NCBI RefSeq assembly: GCF_000428065.1
Contig: NZ_ATZF01000005.1
Location: 186,001-250,000, forward strand
DNA: 64,000 nucleotides
Direction of reading: 5' to 3'
Source of the DNA: Shimazuella kribbensis DSM 45090
Lineage (GTDB): Bacteria > Bacillota > Bacilli > Thermoactinomycetales > Thermoactinomycetaceae
Positions 54,050-62,535 of the stretch are shown here, piece by piece. Every line of letters begins with the position of its first letter. Within the stretch, counting starts at the first letter, position 1. The notes beneath the pieces are model-generated. The model saw nothing but the letters and a program-made list of their open reading frames with translations, did not search any database and was not told the origin of the DNA. A program made the translations under genes and the position numbers.

Positions 54050-55420
54050 TTATACAAATTCCGCTAATTTCATGCTGTAATCTGTAATACACTTGGCGGA
54101 TTTTCGGCCTGCTTCTCGCAATGTAGGATGATCGAAAATATGTCTACCTGGTTTTGCATTGCATTCAAATAACCAGATCCGATTCTCTTGGTCAATACCC
54201 ATATCCATTCCGATTTCTCCTAGGAGCCCTTCTGCATTTTCTTCTAATACTTTTGACATTGTAATTGCAGTTTCTTTTAAGGATTGCATCATTTGTAGCG
54301 ATTGATGACCAAAATGTTTGTCAAATAATTGCTGAGTAGGTAATAGAATTCCTCCTGTACGAACATGGGTAGTAACAGATCCGATTCCAGCCAATTTGGT
54401 TCCTATCCCGATGACTTTCCACTGATCGGTGCTATCTTTATGAACATGAACTCGAAAATCCACAGGCCTATTTTGTGCACGTAAGAGGCGAATCCCTTGT
54501 TGTGCTAGATAACCTTTAAATCGTTGGTTATCTTTGCGGAAATAATGCGCCAACAGAGATTCCAATGTGCTGAAACGATGAAGTATATTGCGTTCTCCTC
54601 CATGAAAACGACAATAATACCCTTTTTTAGGACTATACGTAATTCGGAAAATCCCTAGACCAAGACTGCCACGAGTCGGCTTTAAGTAAACCATTTCATA
54701 TTTATCTAGCATAGCCTGTAAAGTTTGAACAGATGGAGATAGTACCGTTTCAGGAATATAATGTCGTGTTTCTTCCTCTCGACTTAACCATTCGTGAACA
54801 GACCATTTGTTGAAAAAGCCTTGATTGAATATTTTGCATTTGGTAAGTGTTTTTAATCGGCTTATGCAGTTTTGTACATGAGCTAAGTTTTCTGTTTTTC
54901 GATTTGGCACACGTTCATAGATGACATCTGGAAGTGGGGAAATATGTTTGCACCATTTTCCAAATTGATAATACCAACCTGTTACCACACGATTTTGCCA
55001 GTCAATCATTTCTGGTGTGAAAACATAAATAATTGGTTTTTCGCTTTCTCCGGCTTGGATAAAACTTCGAAATAAGGATGACCTACCTCCAAAGGGAGTG
55101 GCGATATTGGCATGATGTCCAGTGGTTAGTATTCCAATAACAGGACCAAATTTAAGGGTTCGATTGTGTACGACAACTCGCATCTTTCCTGAGTAGGGAA
55201 GTGCTAACGATCTTGCTATAGTAGGAGATAAGAAAATAATTTTCGAGTTGACAGTTTTTGTAGCAATAACACGAGTAATAACAGATCGATTACCTATCTC
55301 CACTTTGATAGATTGCCCATTTTGAAAGTCAAAACGGTTTAGTAATGTTTCAGGCATTAAGACGGCTTTTGCAGGAGTAGCATGTGATAGCTGCGTTTGG
55401 CAGATAATCGAATTCATCAA
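54050..55420 (-). CDS. YheC/YheD-family ATP-grasp protein, copy 3
   Basis: 456 residues. The first 100 residues form the YheD-type N-terminal domain (FQNGQSIKVEIGNRSVITRV), then GPVIGILTTGH, LKPTRGSLGLGIFRI, DFRVHVHKDS and GEIGMDMGIDQENRIWLFECNAKPGR. Closely related to its three neighbours, so probably a product of tandem duplication. 15 bp separate it from copy 4; its start overlaps the stop of copy 2 by four bases. Confidence 0.88.
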   Translation of the reverse strand: MMNSIICQTQLSHATPAKAVLMPETLLNRFDFQNGQSIKVEIGNRSVITRVIATKTVNSKIIFLSPTIARSLALPYSGKMRVVVHNRTLKFGPVIGILTTGHHANIATPFGGRSSLFRSFIQAGESEKPIIYVFTPEMIDWQNRVVTGWYYQFGKWCKHISPLPDVIYERVPNRKTENLAHVQNCISRLKTLTKCKIFNQGFFNKWSVHEWLSREEETRHYIPETVLSPSVQTLQAMLDKYEMVYLKPTRGSLGLGIFRITYSPKKGYYCRFHGGERNILHRFSTLESLLAHYFRKDNQRFKGYLAQQGIRLLRAQNRPVDFRVHVHKDSTDQWKVIGIGTKLAGIGSVTTHVRTGGILLPTQQLFDKHFGHQSLQMMQSLKETAITMSKVLEENAEGLLGEIGMDMGIDQENRIWLFECNAKPGRHIFDHPTLREAGRKSAKCITDYSMKLAEFV

Positions 55421-56541
55421 TATCCTCCTACTTTCTGGGAAAGCAGAGCTTTTGCATATTGGACTGGAAGTTCCATCGAACGTTTCCTTGTCTCTATTTC
55501 GCCCGTCCGTAGGAAGACGGAGCGACCTGGTTTGGAATTCACTTCAATAATCCAAACATGTGCATGGCGATCGATTCCTACATCGAGGCCTAATTCAACT
55601 AGATTTCCATGCTGAGCTTCAATATGAACAGGAACAATAGAAGCGATTTGTTCAATCTGCGTTTCAATTGTTGCAATTTGTTCCTTAGTGAAATTTTTAA
55701 TTAAAAATGGTTCCAATTTCGTGGCATCCCCACCTCCGTGTAAATTGGAAGTGATACTTTTTCCCTTTCCAATACGTATCGCTCTTCCTGTTGTTTCCCA
55801 TTGTTGTTTTCCGTTTTTTTGTACTAATATTCTTAGATCAAATGGATATCCATCTGTTGTTTGTAAGGAGAGGAAAGGTTGGATCAGATATCGTGTTTTT
55901 TGAATAGAAGCATGTATCCATGTTAAAAGTTGTTGTTTTGTTTTAATGCTTTTTTCAAAAGGGAAGTTGGCTTTTGTTCTTCCTCGTACGTAATAGTCCT
56001 GATCTTGTTTCTTGATGGAAATTACTCCAATGCCATGACTTCCACCATTTGGTTTGATACATATATGAGGATATTTTTTGAGCATCTCTACTATGCTCCT
56101 AGGACCTTGGTAAAGCTGTGTTTCTGGTAAATAAGGTTCGATTTCTTGATTGGACTTGAGCATGTTATGGGTTTGTATTTTTCCCCCTAATGCTCTACCG
56201 AGAAATTGGACAGATTTGTCTTGATGAATACGAAGAATATGGGATCGATATAACTGGAAGTGTGCCGTACTCGTGTAATAACAGCGATCATAGATAACTA
56301 ATGGTAATGGTTTTTTTTCAAATTTCCATCTATTGGCTTCTATATACCATGCAGCTACTTCTCGATTCGTCCAGTTAATTTTCATTGGATTAAAAATCAG
56401 TATATCTAGTTGATGCTGATTTGCGATTTTTGCCAATTGATAAAAGTAAGTAGCTTCTGCAAAAGGAGGAACTTTGGTGACATTTTTACTTGAACAGACA
56501 ATGATACCGATGGTTCGATGATTAGAATGGGTTGTCATCAC
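55417..56541 (-). CDS. YheC-like ATP-grasp protein, copy 2 (short form)
   Basis: 374 residues: it lacks the roughly 90-residue N-terminal domain of the other three and begins almost directly at GIIVCSSKNVTKVPPF. The ATP-grasp core is complete (IKPNGGSHGIGVISI, DLRILVQKNG, VELGLDVGIDRHAHVWIIEVNSKPG). Its length matches B. subtilis YheC while the others match YheD. Coupled to both neighbours by ATGA overlaps. Confidence 0.88.
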   Translation of the reverse strand: MMTTHSNHRTIGIIVCSSKNVTKVPPFAEATYFYQLAKIANQHQLDILIFNPMKINWTNREVAAWYIEANRWKFEKKPLPLVIYDRCYYTSTAHFQLYRSHILRIHQDKSVQFLGRALGGKIQTHNMLKSNQEIEPYLPETQLYQGPRSIVEMLKKYPHICIKPNGGSHGIGVISIKKQDQDYYVRGRTKANFPFEKSIKTKQQLLTWIHASIQKTRYLIQPFLSLQTTDGYPFDLRILVQKNGKQQWETTGRAIRIGKGKSITSNLHGGGDATKLEPFLIKNFTKEQIATIETQIEQIASIVPVHIEAQHGNLVELGLDVGIDRHAHVWIIEVNSKPGRSVFLRTGEIETRKRSMELPVQYAKALLSQKVGGY

Positions 56542-57932
56542 TTTTTCCTCCTCGCAGGTGTGGTATTTTTTATTCCAGCTATAAAGTGAACATAATCAAA
56601 TAGTTTGGTTACAGATGGCCGTATCTTCACTCCTTGATTTAAAACGGTATCATCAGTCTTTGATGGTTTCGAATTGATTTCTAATAACCATATTCGCCCT
56701 TTTGTATCGAGTGCAAGGTCAATTCCTAGTTCTGCAAAATGCCCTTTCGCATTTTTTTCAAATGCATTTGCGATTTGGATAGCTGTATTACGAATATCGT
56801 TGCTAGTTGGTTTGTTGGTCAATTCATTTAATTCAGCTAATAATTCATGTACTTTTCGGAGTGTTCCACCACGAGCAAGATTAGATACAATTTGTCGATC
56901 ATTTGCTATACGAGCTACTGCAGATGTGACAGACCATTTGCCTTCTTTGTTTTTTTGTGTCAATACCCGGAAATCAACTGGTCTTTTATCATAGGTGACA
57001 AGTGATAATCCTTGTTGAATCACGTATGGTTGCCGTTTTATTCGTCGGGTTAGAATTTTGCTTAATTCTACAAATGAGGTAGTAATCCGTGAACTCGTAC
57101 CATTTGGTGTAGCATATTGATAGAGATAGGATTGATGGACTTTACTCAGGCGAATGATCCCTCCACCAAGGCTTCCATTAGTCGGTTTTAAGTAAAGGCA
57201 TGGAAAACGCGCAATAGACTCCTTTACTTTTTTCACGCTATAGCGAATCGTATAAGGAAGCATAGATGAAATGGAATCATCTTGTTTGAGTATTTCGTGT
57301 ACTTGCCATTTATCAAGAAATCGTTCATTAAACATGGGGATGCGATGATAACTGGTTAATTTATCTAGTTTCTTTTTAACATTTGTCTGTTCTTCGATTC
57401 TGCGTGAAGTAATCCGATTATAAATGATATCTGGATAAGGGATTTTGGTTATGATCCATTTGCCTTTCTCTTTTATCCATCCAGAAATGACTCGTTTGTC
57501 TAGTTCAATTTGTTCTGGTTGGAAAACAGCAACAGCAGTACCACAAGTGATACCAGCAAGCACACACTCATCTAAAAATTTGGTGAGTGGACCCAATACA
57601 TTTTCTTGTTTTGTATCTGGGGTTGCGTTAATTAAAACCCCAAATAATGGTCCGAATTGAAGGCGCATTGCTTTATCATCATAATGTGCATAAATGGATG
57701 GTTGTGAACGCAAGTGGAGTTTTTTGGCTAAATCAGCATGTATTCGCACCAAGTTACCAGAATGGCTACTTAGGGAGAGATAGCCAGTATCAGCTGCACC
57801 ACCAAAGGTCACCCAAAAAGGTTGATTTTTGATACCAAGGGCTAGGGCCACTGAGCGACTCATAACGATATTGGTGTTATTGGTAAATTGATGTCCCGGA
57901 ACAATTTGCAGTTGCACCTTTTGTAGCCCCAT
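56538..57932 (-). CDS. YheD-like ATP-grasp protein, copy 1, operon leader
   Basis: 464 residues. N-terminal domain with IVPGHQFTNNTNIVMSRSV and LGPLFGVLIN, then the ATP-grasp domain: LKPTNGSLGGGIIRL, DFRVLTQKNKEG and AELGIDLALDTKGRIWLLEINSKPS. First gene of a five-gene operon running leftward. GAAGGGGA precedes the ATG, and a candidate mother-cell sporulation promoter lies 25-60 bp upstream. Confidence 0.88.
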   Translation of the reverse strand: MGLQKVQLQIVPGHQFTNNTNIVMSRSVALALGIKNQPFWVTFGGAADTGYLSLSSHSGNLVRIHADLAKKLHLRSQPSIYAHYDDKAMRLQFGPLFGVLINATPDTKQENVLGPLTKFLDECVLAGITCGTAVAVFQPEQIELDKRVISGWIKEKGKWIITKIPYPDIIYNRITSRRIEEQTNVKKKLDKLTSYHRIPMFNERFLDKWQVHEILKQDDSISSMLPYTIRYSVKKVKESIARFPCLYLKPTNGSLGGGIIRLSKVHQSYLYQYATPNGTSSRITTSFVELSKILTRRIKRQPYVIQQGLSLVTYDKRPVDFRVLTQKNKEGKWSVTSAVARIANDRQIVSNLARGGTLRKVHELLAELNELTNKPTSNDIRNTAIQIANAFEKNAKGHFAELGIDLALDTKGRIWLLEINSKPSKTDDTVLNQGVKIRPSVTKLFDYVHFIAGIKNTTPARRKK

Positions 57933-57957
57933 AAAAATCCCCTTCCCAAGCGGTAAC

Positions 57958-57990
57958 TACTGTATGTTATGTAGGCAAGTATCAAGGGGT
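57958..57990 (-). promoter_or_regulatory. Candidate sporulation (sigma-E/sigma-K type) promoter of the yheC/yheD operon
   Basis: On the minus strand AC (57989-57990) is followed after 17 bases by CATAACATA (57963-57971), matching the sigma-K form AC / CATAnnnTA. The overlapping CATACAGTA (57958-57966) matches the sigma-E -10, but without a good -35. Confidence 0.5.
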
Positions 57991-58103
57991 GCGTAAAACG
58001 GGCTTCTTTTCATTCAGGAGGCTTTTGTTTTTCTTTGTATCGCAAATGAAAATAAACTTTGAAAATCAAATAGTGATTTTATTTTTTATTATGGAAAAGC
58101 GGC

Positions 58104-58141
58104 GGAGGTTCTCTCTGTATTTTGGTACAGAGAGAACCTCC
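58104..58141 (-). terminator. Strong hairpin after the 65-aa cassette
   Basis: GGAGGTTCTCTCTGTA (58104-58119) pairs perfectly with its complement at 58126-58141 over a six-base loop. Confidence 0.85.
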
Positions 58142-58157
58142 TTTTGTCCTTGGCAAG

Positions 58158-58355
58158 TTACTGCTTGCTCTTCTTCCACCCCTGCCATTCACAGACGCAG
58201 AAAAGGATCCAGGAGGGGGTGACCATGTAACAGAAGATCTCGACAGTATCTACATAGCTGTCCTGTCGAGGATAGAGAACGTAAGTGCACATAGCACTAC
58301 AACCAAGGATCATCACGACCAGTCCGAGGACATACAGAAACAGTCTCTTCATCAT
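58158..58355 (-). CDS. Small two-helix membrane protein, 65 aa, GC-rich orphan cassette
   Basis: ATG 58355 is selected since GGAG lies eight bases before it. A basic start (MMKR), a first hydrophobic helix (LFLYVLGLVVMILGC), a polar loop (YPRQDSYVDTVE), a second hydrophobic helix (IFCYMVTPSWILFCVCEW) and a basic tail (GWKKSKQ) give a hairpin-like membrane protein with several Cys. Codons are richer in GC than the flanks. It has a palindrome upstream and a hairpin downstream. Not recognised; small phage membrane proteins or toxins can look like this. Confidence 0.55.
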   Translation of the reverse strand: MMKRLFLYVLGLVVMILGCSAMCTYVLYPRQDSYVDTVEIFCYMVTPSWILFCVCEWQGWKKSKQ

Positions 58356-58394
58356 GGTAAGCTCCATGTCGATTTGGACGGATTATATTGATTA

Positions 58395-58412
58395 TACAAA
58401 ATGTATTTTGTA
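58395..58412. promoter_or_regulatory. Palindrome in the promoter region of the 65-aa cassette
   Basis: TACAAAAT-GT-ATTTTGTA, a perfect dyad just upstream of a TATAAT-like -10 on the minus strand (about 58383-58388). Could bind a dimeric regulator. The remainder of the gap to 58681 is AT-rich; a possible 12-codon leader ORF with a good ribosome binding site lies at 58614-58652. Confidence 0.45.
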
Positions 58413-58681
58413 ATAACAGTTGTTTTGATAGAAAAGTTGAGGGGATGGAACGAAAAATTTGTAATATTAGATGTGAAGTGATTTGACCTGATTATCAAAA
58501 AATAAATAATTGAAATGAAAATAGTAAATTTTTGAAAATAGTAATTAATCATTAAATCAACGAAAATATTATGATATGCTAAAAATAGTTGTCCGCTACA
58601 AAGGAGATTTGCTTTGTTAATTCATTGCCTATCAAGGATGCTAGGTGATTAGGCTCGTGGTGGTGTAAAGAAAGAGGAAAG

Positions 58682-59158
58682 ATGTACAAGTCTGCTTCTT
58701 ACTGGCCGGGTGCTGCTCAGTTGGCCTTGAACTACCTTTCGAAAGACTTTGGCAGTACGGAACTAAATCGAGTGAAAATGCACGTTTTTTCGCTCCTTTT
58801 GACCGGCAAGTCAGAGGAAGCGGATCGTCAGGCAGAGTTTCTTTGCGAACCGTTTCGTAGTCAGATCAAGTGCGAGATTTCCTATCTTTCGCACACGCCT
58901 TCCTATGTCGCAGGCAACATGTACTACGTGGAGGCGTACAGTTTCGCTTTCTCGTTCATCTACAAGTGGAATTTGTCGGAAAGTCAGTCACTCATCAGAA
59001 CGGCCATCCTGCGCGAAATTTTCGAAGGGACACCGATTCTTGCTGTTAGCAAGGCTGAACTTCTGGAAGATCAGCAGTTGCAGGAAGAAGTCCTGATGGG
59101 TATCAGGTATTTGTTGCACCTTTGGGATCCCAAGCTCTTTAAGTTGGAATCTGCATAG
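58682..59158 (+). CDS. Unknown soluble protein, 158 aa, GC-rich orphan cassette
   Basis: ATG 58682 with AGAGGAAAG upstream. A mostly helical protein without signal or membrane segments; features include YWPGAAQLALNYLSKDFGS, a Cys pair (FLCEP, IKCEI) and a C-terminal EEVLMGIRYLLHLWDPKLFKL. Much richer in GC than both flanks and closed by a GC-rich hairpin, like the other cassettes. Not recognised. Confidence 0.6.
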   Translation: MYKSASYWPGAAQLALNYLSKDFGSTELNRVKMHVFSLLLTGKSEEADRQAEFLCEPFRSQIKCEISYLSHTPSYVAGNMYYVEAYSFAFSFIYKWNLSESQSLIRTAILREIFEGTPILAVSKAELLEDQQLQEEVLMGIRYLLHLWDPKLFKLESA

Positions 59159-59165
59159 GTGACCG

Positions 59166-59203
59166 TCGGCTGGGGAAGGGTAGCAATACCTTGACCCAGC
59201 CGA
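59166..59203 (+). terminator. GC-rich hairpin after the 158-aa gene
   Basis: TCGGCTGGG pairs with CCCAGCCGA over a 20-base loop that itself has a small AGGGT/ACCTT stem. Confidence 0.7.
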
Positions 59204-59274
59204 ACCCATGTATCTTGCTTCTGCAAACGGTGAGTGGAATTGCGTGTTTTTGACGAAATCTTCCTGAAATATAG

Positions 59275-59303
59275 TTGATCGATCGTTTGTTCTGGTATAT
59301 AAT
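59275..59303 (+). promoter_or_regulatory. Sigma-A promoter of ytkL
   Basis: TTGATC (59275-59280), exactly 17 bases, TATAAT (59298-59303). Confidence 0.75.
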
Positions 59304-59321
59304 CCCTTCTAAGATAGTACC

Positions 59322-59358
59322 AAGACTACATTACAGATAACGGAAGTGGTCTTTTTTT
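59322..59358 (+). terminator. Hairpin plus U run in the ytkL leader, possible attenuator
   Basis: AAGACTAC pairs with GTGGTCTT (one G-U) and is followed by T5, between the ytkL promoter and its ribosome binding site (AGGAGG). A terminator here would act within the leader. Confidence 0.45.
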
Positions 59359-59373
59359 ATAGGAGGTTTTAAG

Positions 59374-60063
59374 ATGGACATTACATACCACGGTCAGTCT
59401 TGTATCGAAATACATACCAATGAATGTAAGTTAATTATCGATCCATTTTTAACTGGAAATCCAACAGCAAAAATAGCTGTTGAAGATGTGAAGGCAGATT
59501 ATATTTTGTTAACACATGGACATGGTGATCATTTAGGAGATACGATCCCAATTGCGAAGCGAAACAACGCAAAAGTGATCGCACCAGTGGAGCTTGCTGT
59601 GTGGCTTTCTTGGCAGGGTTTGGAGACACATGGCATGAACATCGGAGGGAGTCATACGTTTCCATTTGGGAAAGTAAAGTTTACCCTTGCTCATCACAGT
59701 GGTGCTTTTATAGATGAGGAGAAGAAAGAGATCATTTATTTAGGGAATCCTGTTGGGATTTTATTGGAGTTGGAAGGAAAAACGATCTATCACGCAGGAG
59801 ATACTTCTCTATTTTCTGATATGAAGTTGATAGGTATGCAAAATGATATCGATATTGCTTTCCTACCAATAGGAGATAATTATACGATGGGCCCAGATGA
59901 CGCTTTGATCGCAGCAGAATGGATCGATGCCAAACAAGTTGTCCCTATTCATTACAATACTTTTCCATTAATTGAGCAAGATGGTTCTAAGTTTATCACC
60001 AACTTACGATACAAAGGGCTCTCTGGTTTAGTTCTTCAGCCAGGAGAATCTATGAATGTATAG
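59374..60063 (+). CDS. ytkL: UPF0173 metal-dependent hydrolase (beta-lactamase fold), YtkL-like
   Basis: 229 residues, close to the 227 of B. subtilis YtkL and similar along its length ([63 protein letters not shown]). The H-x-H-x-D-H metal motif is complete. The reaction is unknown. TAGGAGG precedes the ATG; it has its own promoter. It sits in the ytkL - ytpI - dnaE neighbourhood conserved with Bacillus. Confidence 0.92.
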   Translation: MDITYHGQSCIEIHTNECKLIIDPFLTGNPTAKIAVEDVKADYILLTHGHGDHLGDTIPIAKRNNAKVIAPVELAVWLSWQGLETHGMNIGGSHTFPFGKVKFTLAHHSGAFIDEEKKEIIYLGNPVGILLELEGKTIYHAGDTSLFSDMKLIGMQNDIDIAFLPIGDNYTMGPDDALIAAEWIDAKQVVPIHYNTFPLIEQDGSKFITNLRYKGLSGLVLQPGESMNV

Positions 60064-60121
60064 ATGAGAGGTATGTCTATTTTCTTCCCTACTTTCATAT
60101 AGTAGATGGAGGTGATGGAGA

Positions 60122-60379
60122 ATGCAGACATTTACCCTTTTGAAAATTATCGGTGGGATCGCACTTATTGCATTGGCTGTTCCCCGATTGGATTGGAATT
60201 CAGAACTTCAAATACTATTTTCAAGCACATGGGTTTTGTTTTCCCTATTTTATGTCATTGCGAATTGGAATGCATGGAAGCAGACAGGTGAAAAAATTCA
60301 AAGTCAAAAAGAGTACAAGTGGAGACAAAATTGGATGCAACATAAGAGGAAGCAAAGAGGATTTGGAAAATCGTATTAA
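60122..60379 (+). CDS. Small membrane protein, 85 aa
   Basis: ATG 60122 with GGAGGTGA upstream. Two hydrophobic segments (LLKIIGGIALIALAVPR at about 6-22 and ILFSSTWVLFSLFYVIANW at about 30-48) are followed by a strongly basic tail (KYKWRQ, HKRKQRG). Function unknown. It lies 58 bp after ytkL and may be co-transcribed with it. Confidence 0.7.
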   Translation: MQTFTLLKIIGGIALIALAVPRLDWNSELQILFSSTWVLFSLFYVIANWNAWKQTGEKIQSQKEYKWRQNWMQHKRKQRGFGKSY

Positions 60380-60386
60380 AGAAGAG

Positions 60387-60430
60387 AACAGGGATGCATG
60401 GGGTTGGGTTATCTCCTATACATCCCTGTT
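60387..60430 (+). terminator. Hairpin after the 85-aa gene
   Basis: AACAGGGATG (60387-60396) pairs with CATCCCTGTT (60421-60430) over a 24-base loop. Confidence 0.6.
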
Positions 60431-60552
60431 TGTATGGTATATACAACAACGTAATTAAATCTTTAAACAATCAGCGTTTTACTACTTTAACATGAAGGAT
60501 AGCTTCTATGTTACGGAGTCTTTTTACCCCTCTATTATTTTGGAGAGACAAC

Positions 60553-61098
60553 TTATTTTTTTTGATAGTTTAGATGTACAACACCAGATGGAAAGATATT
60601 AGATTCTATTAATGTTAATAATTGTTTCTTGACGTGGTCTGAAAAGATTTTCTTTCCTTCTCCTAAGATCACTGGATGAACAAACAGATTTAGCTCATCA
60701 ATTAATTCGAGCTCTAAAAACGATTTTGCTAAGGTTGAACCACCCGAAACATAGATATTCATGCCAGGTTGCTTCTTTAATTGGTGGATCTCTTCTGTTG
60801 GACTATCCAAGGCAAGACGAGAGTTTTGCCATTCTACTTTATCCAACGTTTTGGAAAAAACAACTTTATTTAAACTGTTCATCATATTTGCGAGATCATT
60901 GGTTTGTGTGGAAAAAGCTGCTTCTTGCTCCAAATACGTATTCCGTCCAAGTATCATGGTATCTGCTTGACTGGAAGCCTTCGTGACAACAGCCATTTGC
61001 TCTGGTGTTACATTTGAAAACACCCAATCGAGTTCTCCATTTGGTCCAGCTACGAATCCATCCAGTGAAACGTTCATTCCTAAAGTTACTTTTCTCAT
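60553..61098 (-). CDS. Dihydrofolate reductase-family protein (RibD C-terminal type)
   Basis: 181 residues from ATG 61098, which has AAAGGAG upstream; a longer frame lacks one. MNVSLDGFVAGPNGELDWVF at the start, LGRNTYLEQ, NIYVSGGSTLAKSFLELELIDELNLFVHPVILGEGKKIF in the second half (cited in part: NIYVSGGSTLAKS, VHPVILGEGKK) are hallmarks of the YwjB/YyaP-like reductases. NADPH binding is likely, but not true folate reduction. Single gene. Confidence 0.88.
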   Translation of the reverse strand: MRKVTLGMNVSLDGFVAGPNGELDWVFSNVTPEQMAVVTKASSQADTMILGRNTYLEQEAAFSTQTNDLANMMNSLNKVVFSKTLDKVEWQNSRLALDSPTEEIHQLKKQPGMNIYVSGGSTLAKSFLELELIDELNLFVHPVILGEGKKIFSDHVKKQLLTLIESNIFPSGVVHLNYQKK

Positions 61099-61805
61099 TT
61101 TAATTTCTCCTTTATTGTGTTTTCCTATCACTTCTGTTCATGAGGCTAAAAATTTGTATTGGTAATCCATCACTCTACACGATAAAACGCAACCTCTTTC
61201 TCTTCCTTTCCATTATGGAAACATAATTTTTCCATTATTATGGATTGGTTCGAATATTATTTCGTGTGGTAAAAATTTTGAATGGAAAGGACAGAATTCA
61301 CATTTACTAACGCAAAAATCAAGTTTTTCGCTCCTTTACTAATACAACGAATCACTATCAAAAGAATCGACACAGGTGAAGAAAAAATTTTTCGAAAAGA
61401 ACCTAAACCCCAAAAAAAGATAGGTTTCCGTAGGATCTTCATACTTCATACTCTTCGTGAAGGATCTAATAATACTCTAATAGGTATCCCGACAAAAAAA
61501 CCAAATTTATCACATTTAAGGTTCAAAAATAAAACAAGGCCCGAAAATCAATCACTGTTAAGGATTGACTTCAGGTCTTGTTTTATTAAGGTAAAACAAT
61601 GATCCAGAATCGATTGCGAATGGGATATCTTTACATTGCTAAAAGTAAGAAACTCACTCGAAATACGAAAATGTATGGATAAAGCGATAAGAAGGACACA
61701 TTGTTGAGTTCTTTTTTCTTGTTGCCTTCATAATGAATTAATTTTGATCTTTACAAGCATCTTAAATCGTTCATTATGCAACTAGTTTTAAGTTGATTGA
61801 ACTGT
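61099..61805. other. 707-bp intergenic region
   Basis: No gene I can support. An open frame at 61282-61602 (+) lacks a ribosome binding site and family resemblance, and its 3' part is a long imperfect hairpin (AAAACAAG...CTTGTTTT, 61532-61590) that looks like a terminator or a small inverted repeat. Confidence 0.5.
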
Positions 61806-62093
61806 TTATTTTTTTGTTGGTTGCTCTGCAAATCGTTTGATCTTGATAGAGTAGTATACATTTACAATACCGATTAGTAAGATAAGAGTAGCGAAAATTT
61901 TTCCAAGTATAGGAAGCTTAAAGGTTAATAAATGAATGGATAGTGCAAGAAACAAAATTCCCATACTCAGGTTCATGTAGCTTCTAGAAATAAGAGCATT
62001 TGCTCCCTTTCTTCGGTAAATAATGCTAAAATAGACAGTACAACATAATGACAGGATCATGATGACGATGAGTATTAAAGTAAGGGTTACCAT
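61806..62093 (-). CDS. ytpI: YtpI-family membrane protein
   Basis: 95 residues, three hydrophobic segments (about 3-25, 42-60, 65-85). Size, topology and position between ytkL and dnaE agree with B. subtilis ytpI; sequence resemblance is moderate. Function unknown. TAGGAGG precedes the ATG. Confidence 0.7.
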   Translation of the reverse strand: MVTLTLILIVIMILSLCCTVYFSIIYRRKGANALISRSYMNLSMGILFLALSIHLLTFKLPILGKIFATLILLIGIVNVYYSIKIKRFAEQPTKK

Positions 62094-62112
62094 CTGTTCC
62101 TCCTATTAAAAG

Positions 62113-62164
62113 GCGTGAAGAAACGCCGCCATGATCGTTTCATGGGGCGCTGACTGTCTTCACA
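62113..62164. other. Nested inverted repeat upstream of ytpI
   Basis: Outer arms GTGAAGA and TCTTCAC enclose an inner GCCGCCATGA / TCATGGGGCG stem. It separates ytpI from the gene before it, so it may be a terminator or a structured leader. Confidence 0.5.
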
Positions 62165-62170
62165 AGTGTA

Positions 62171-62380
62171 TTAATTTTCGTCTGATTTGGTATCTTCCAG
62201 ACGCTCTTCGGGGATAAACCAACATCCAATTGGCGTACGGTCAATGAGTACTTTTTTACCCAAGTTGGAGAGTTCTTTTTCGATATAGCTCGCTACTTCT
62301 TCAGTTTCGGTGTATACGGAATATCCGTTTTTTAGTTTTTCCAACTTTTCCCTCGCTAGAGCCTTACGACTAATAATCAT
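62171..62380 (-). CDS. Conserved small protein, 69 aa
   Basis: MIISRKALAREKLEKLKNGY, then a helical and strand segment (YIEKELSNLGKKVLID) and a C-terminal PEERLEDTKSDEN tail. Soluble, no motif known to me; it resembles short conserved proteins of Bacilli next to dnaE, but I cannot name it. AAGGGGGAA precedes the ATG. It is divergent from dnaE with 155 bp between. Confidence 0.65.
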   Translation of the reverse strand: MIISRKALAREKLEKLKNGYSVYTETEEVASYIEKELSNLGKKVLIDRTPIGCWFIPEERLEDTKSDEN

Positions 62381-62535
62381 AAATTTGGTTCCCCCTTTTC
62401 CAAGTTTTATATACTAATATCATACCCGAAATGAAGGGATTATGAAACCGACCAGATGTAACAAATACGGCTATCTTTTAAAATTTAACGGATTTATTCA
62501 CAATTAATCTTTGTCAGAGAGGAGTTTTCAGCAAA

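Noticed and set aside
61282-61602. 106-codon frame on the plus strand
   Set aside because: No ribosome binding site, unusual composition, and its end is formed by a long hairpin.
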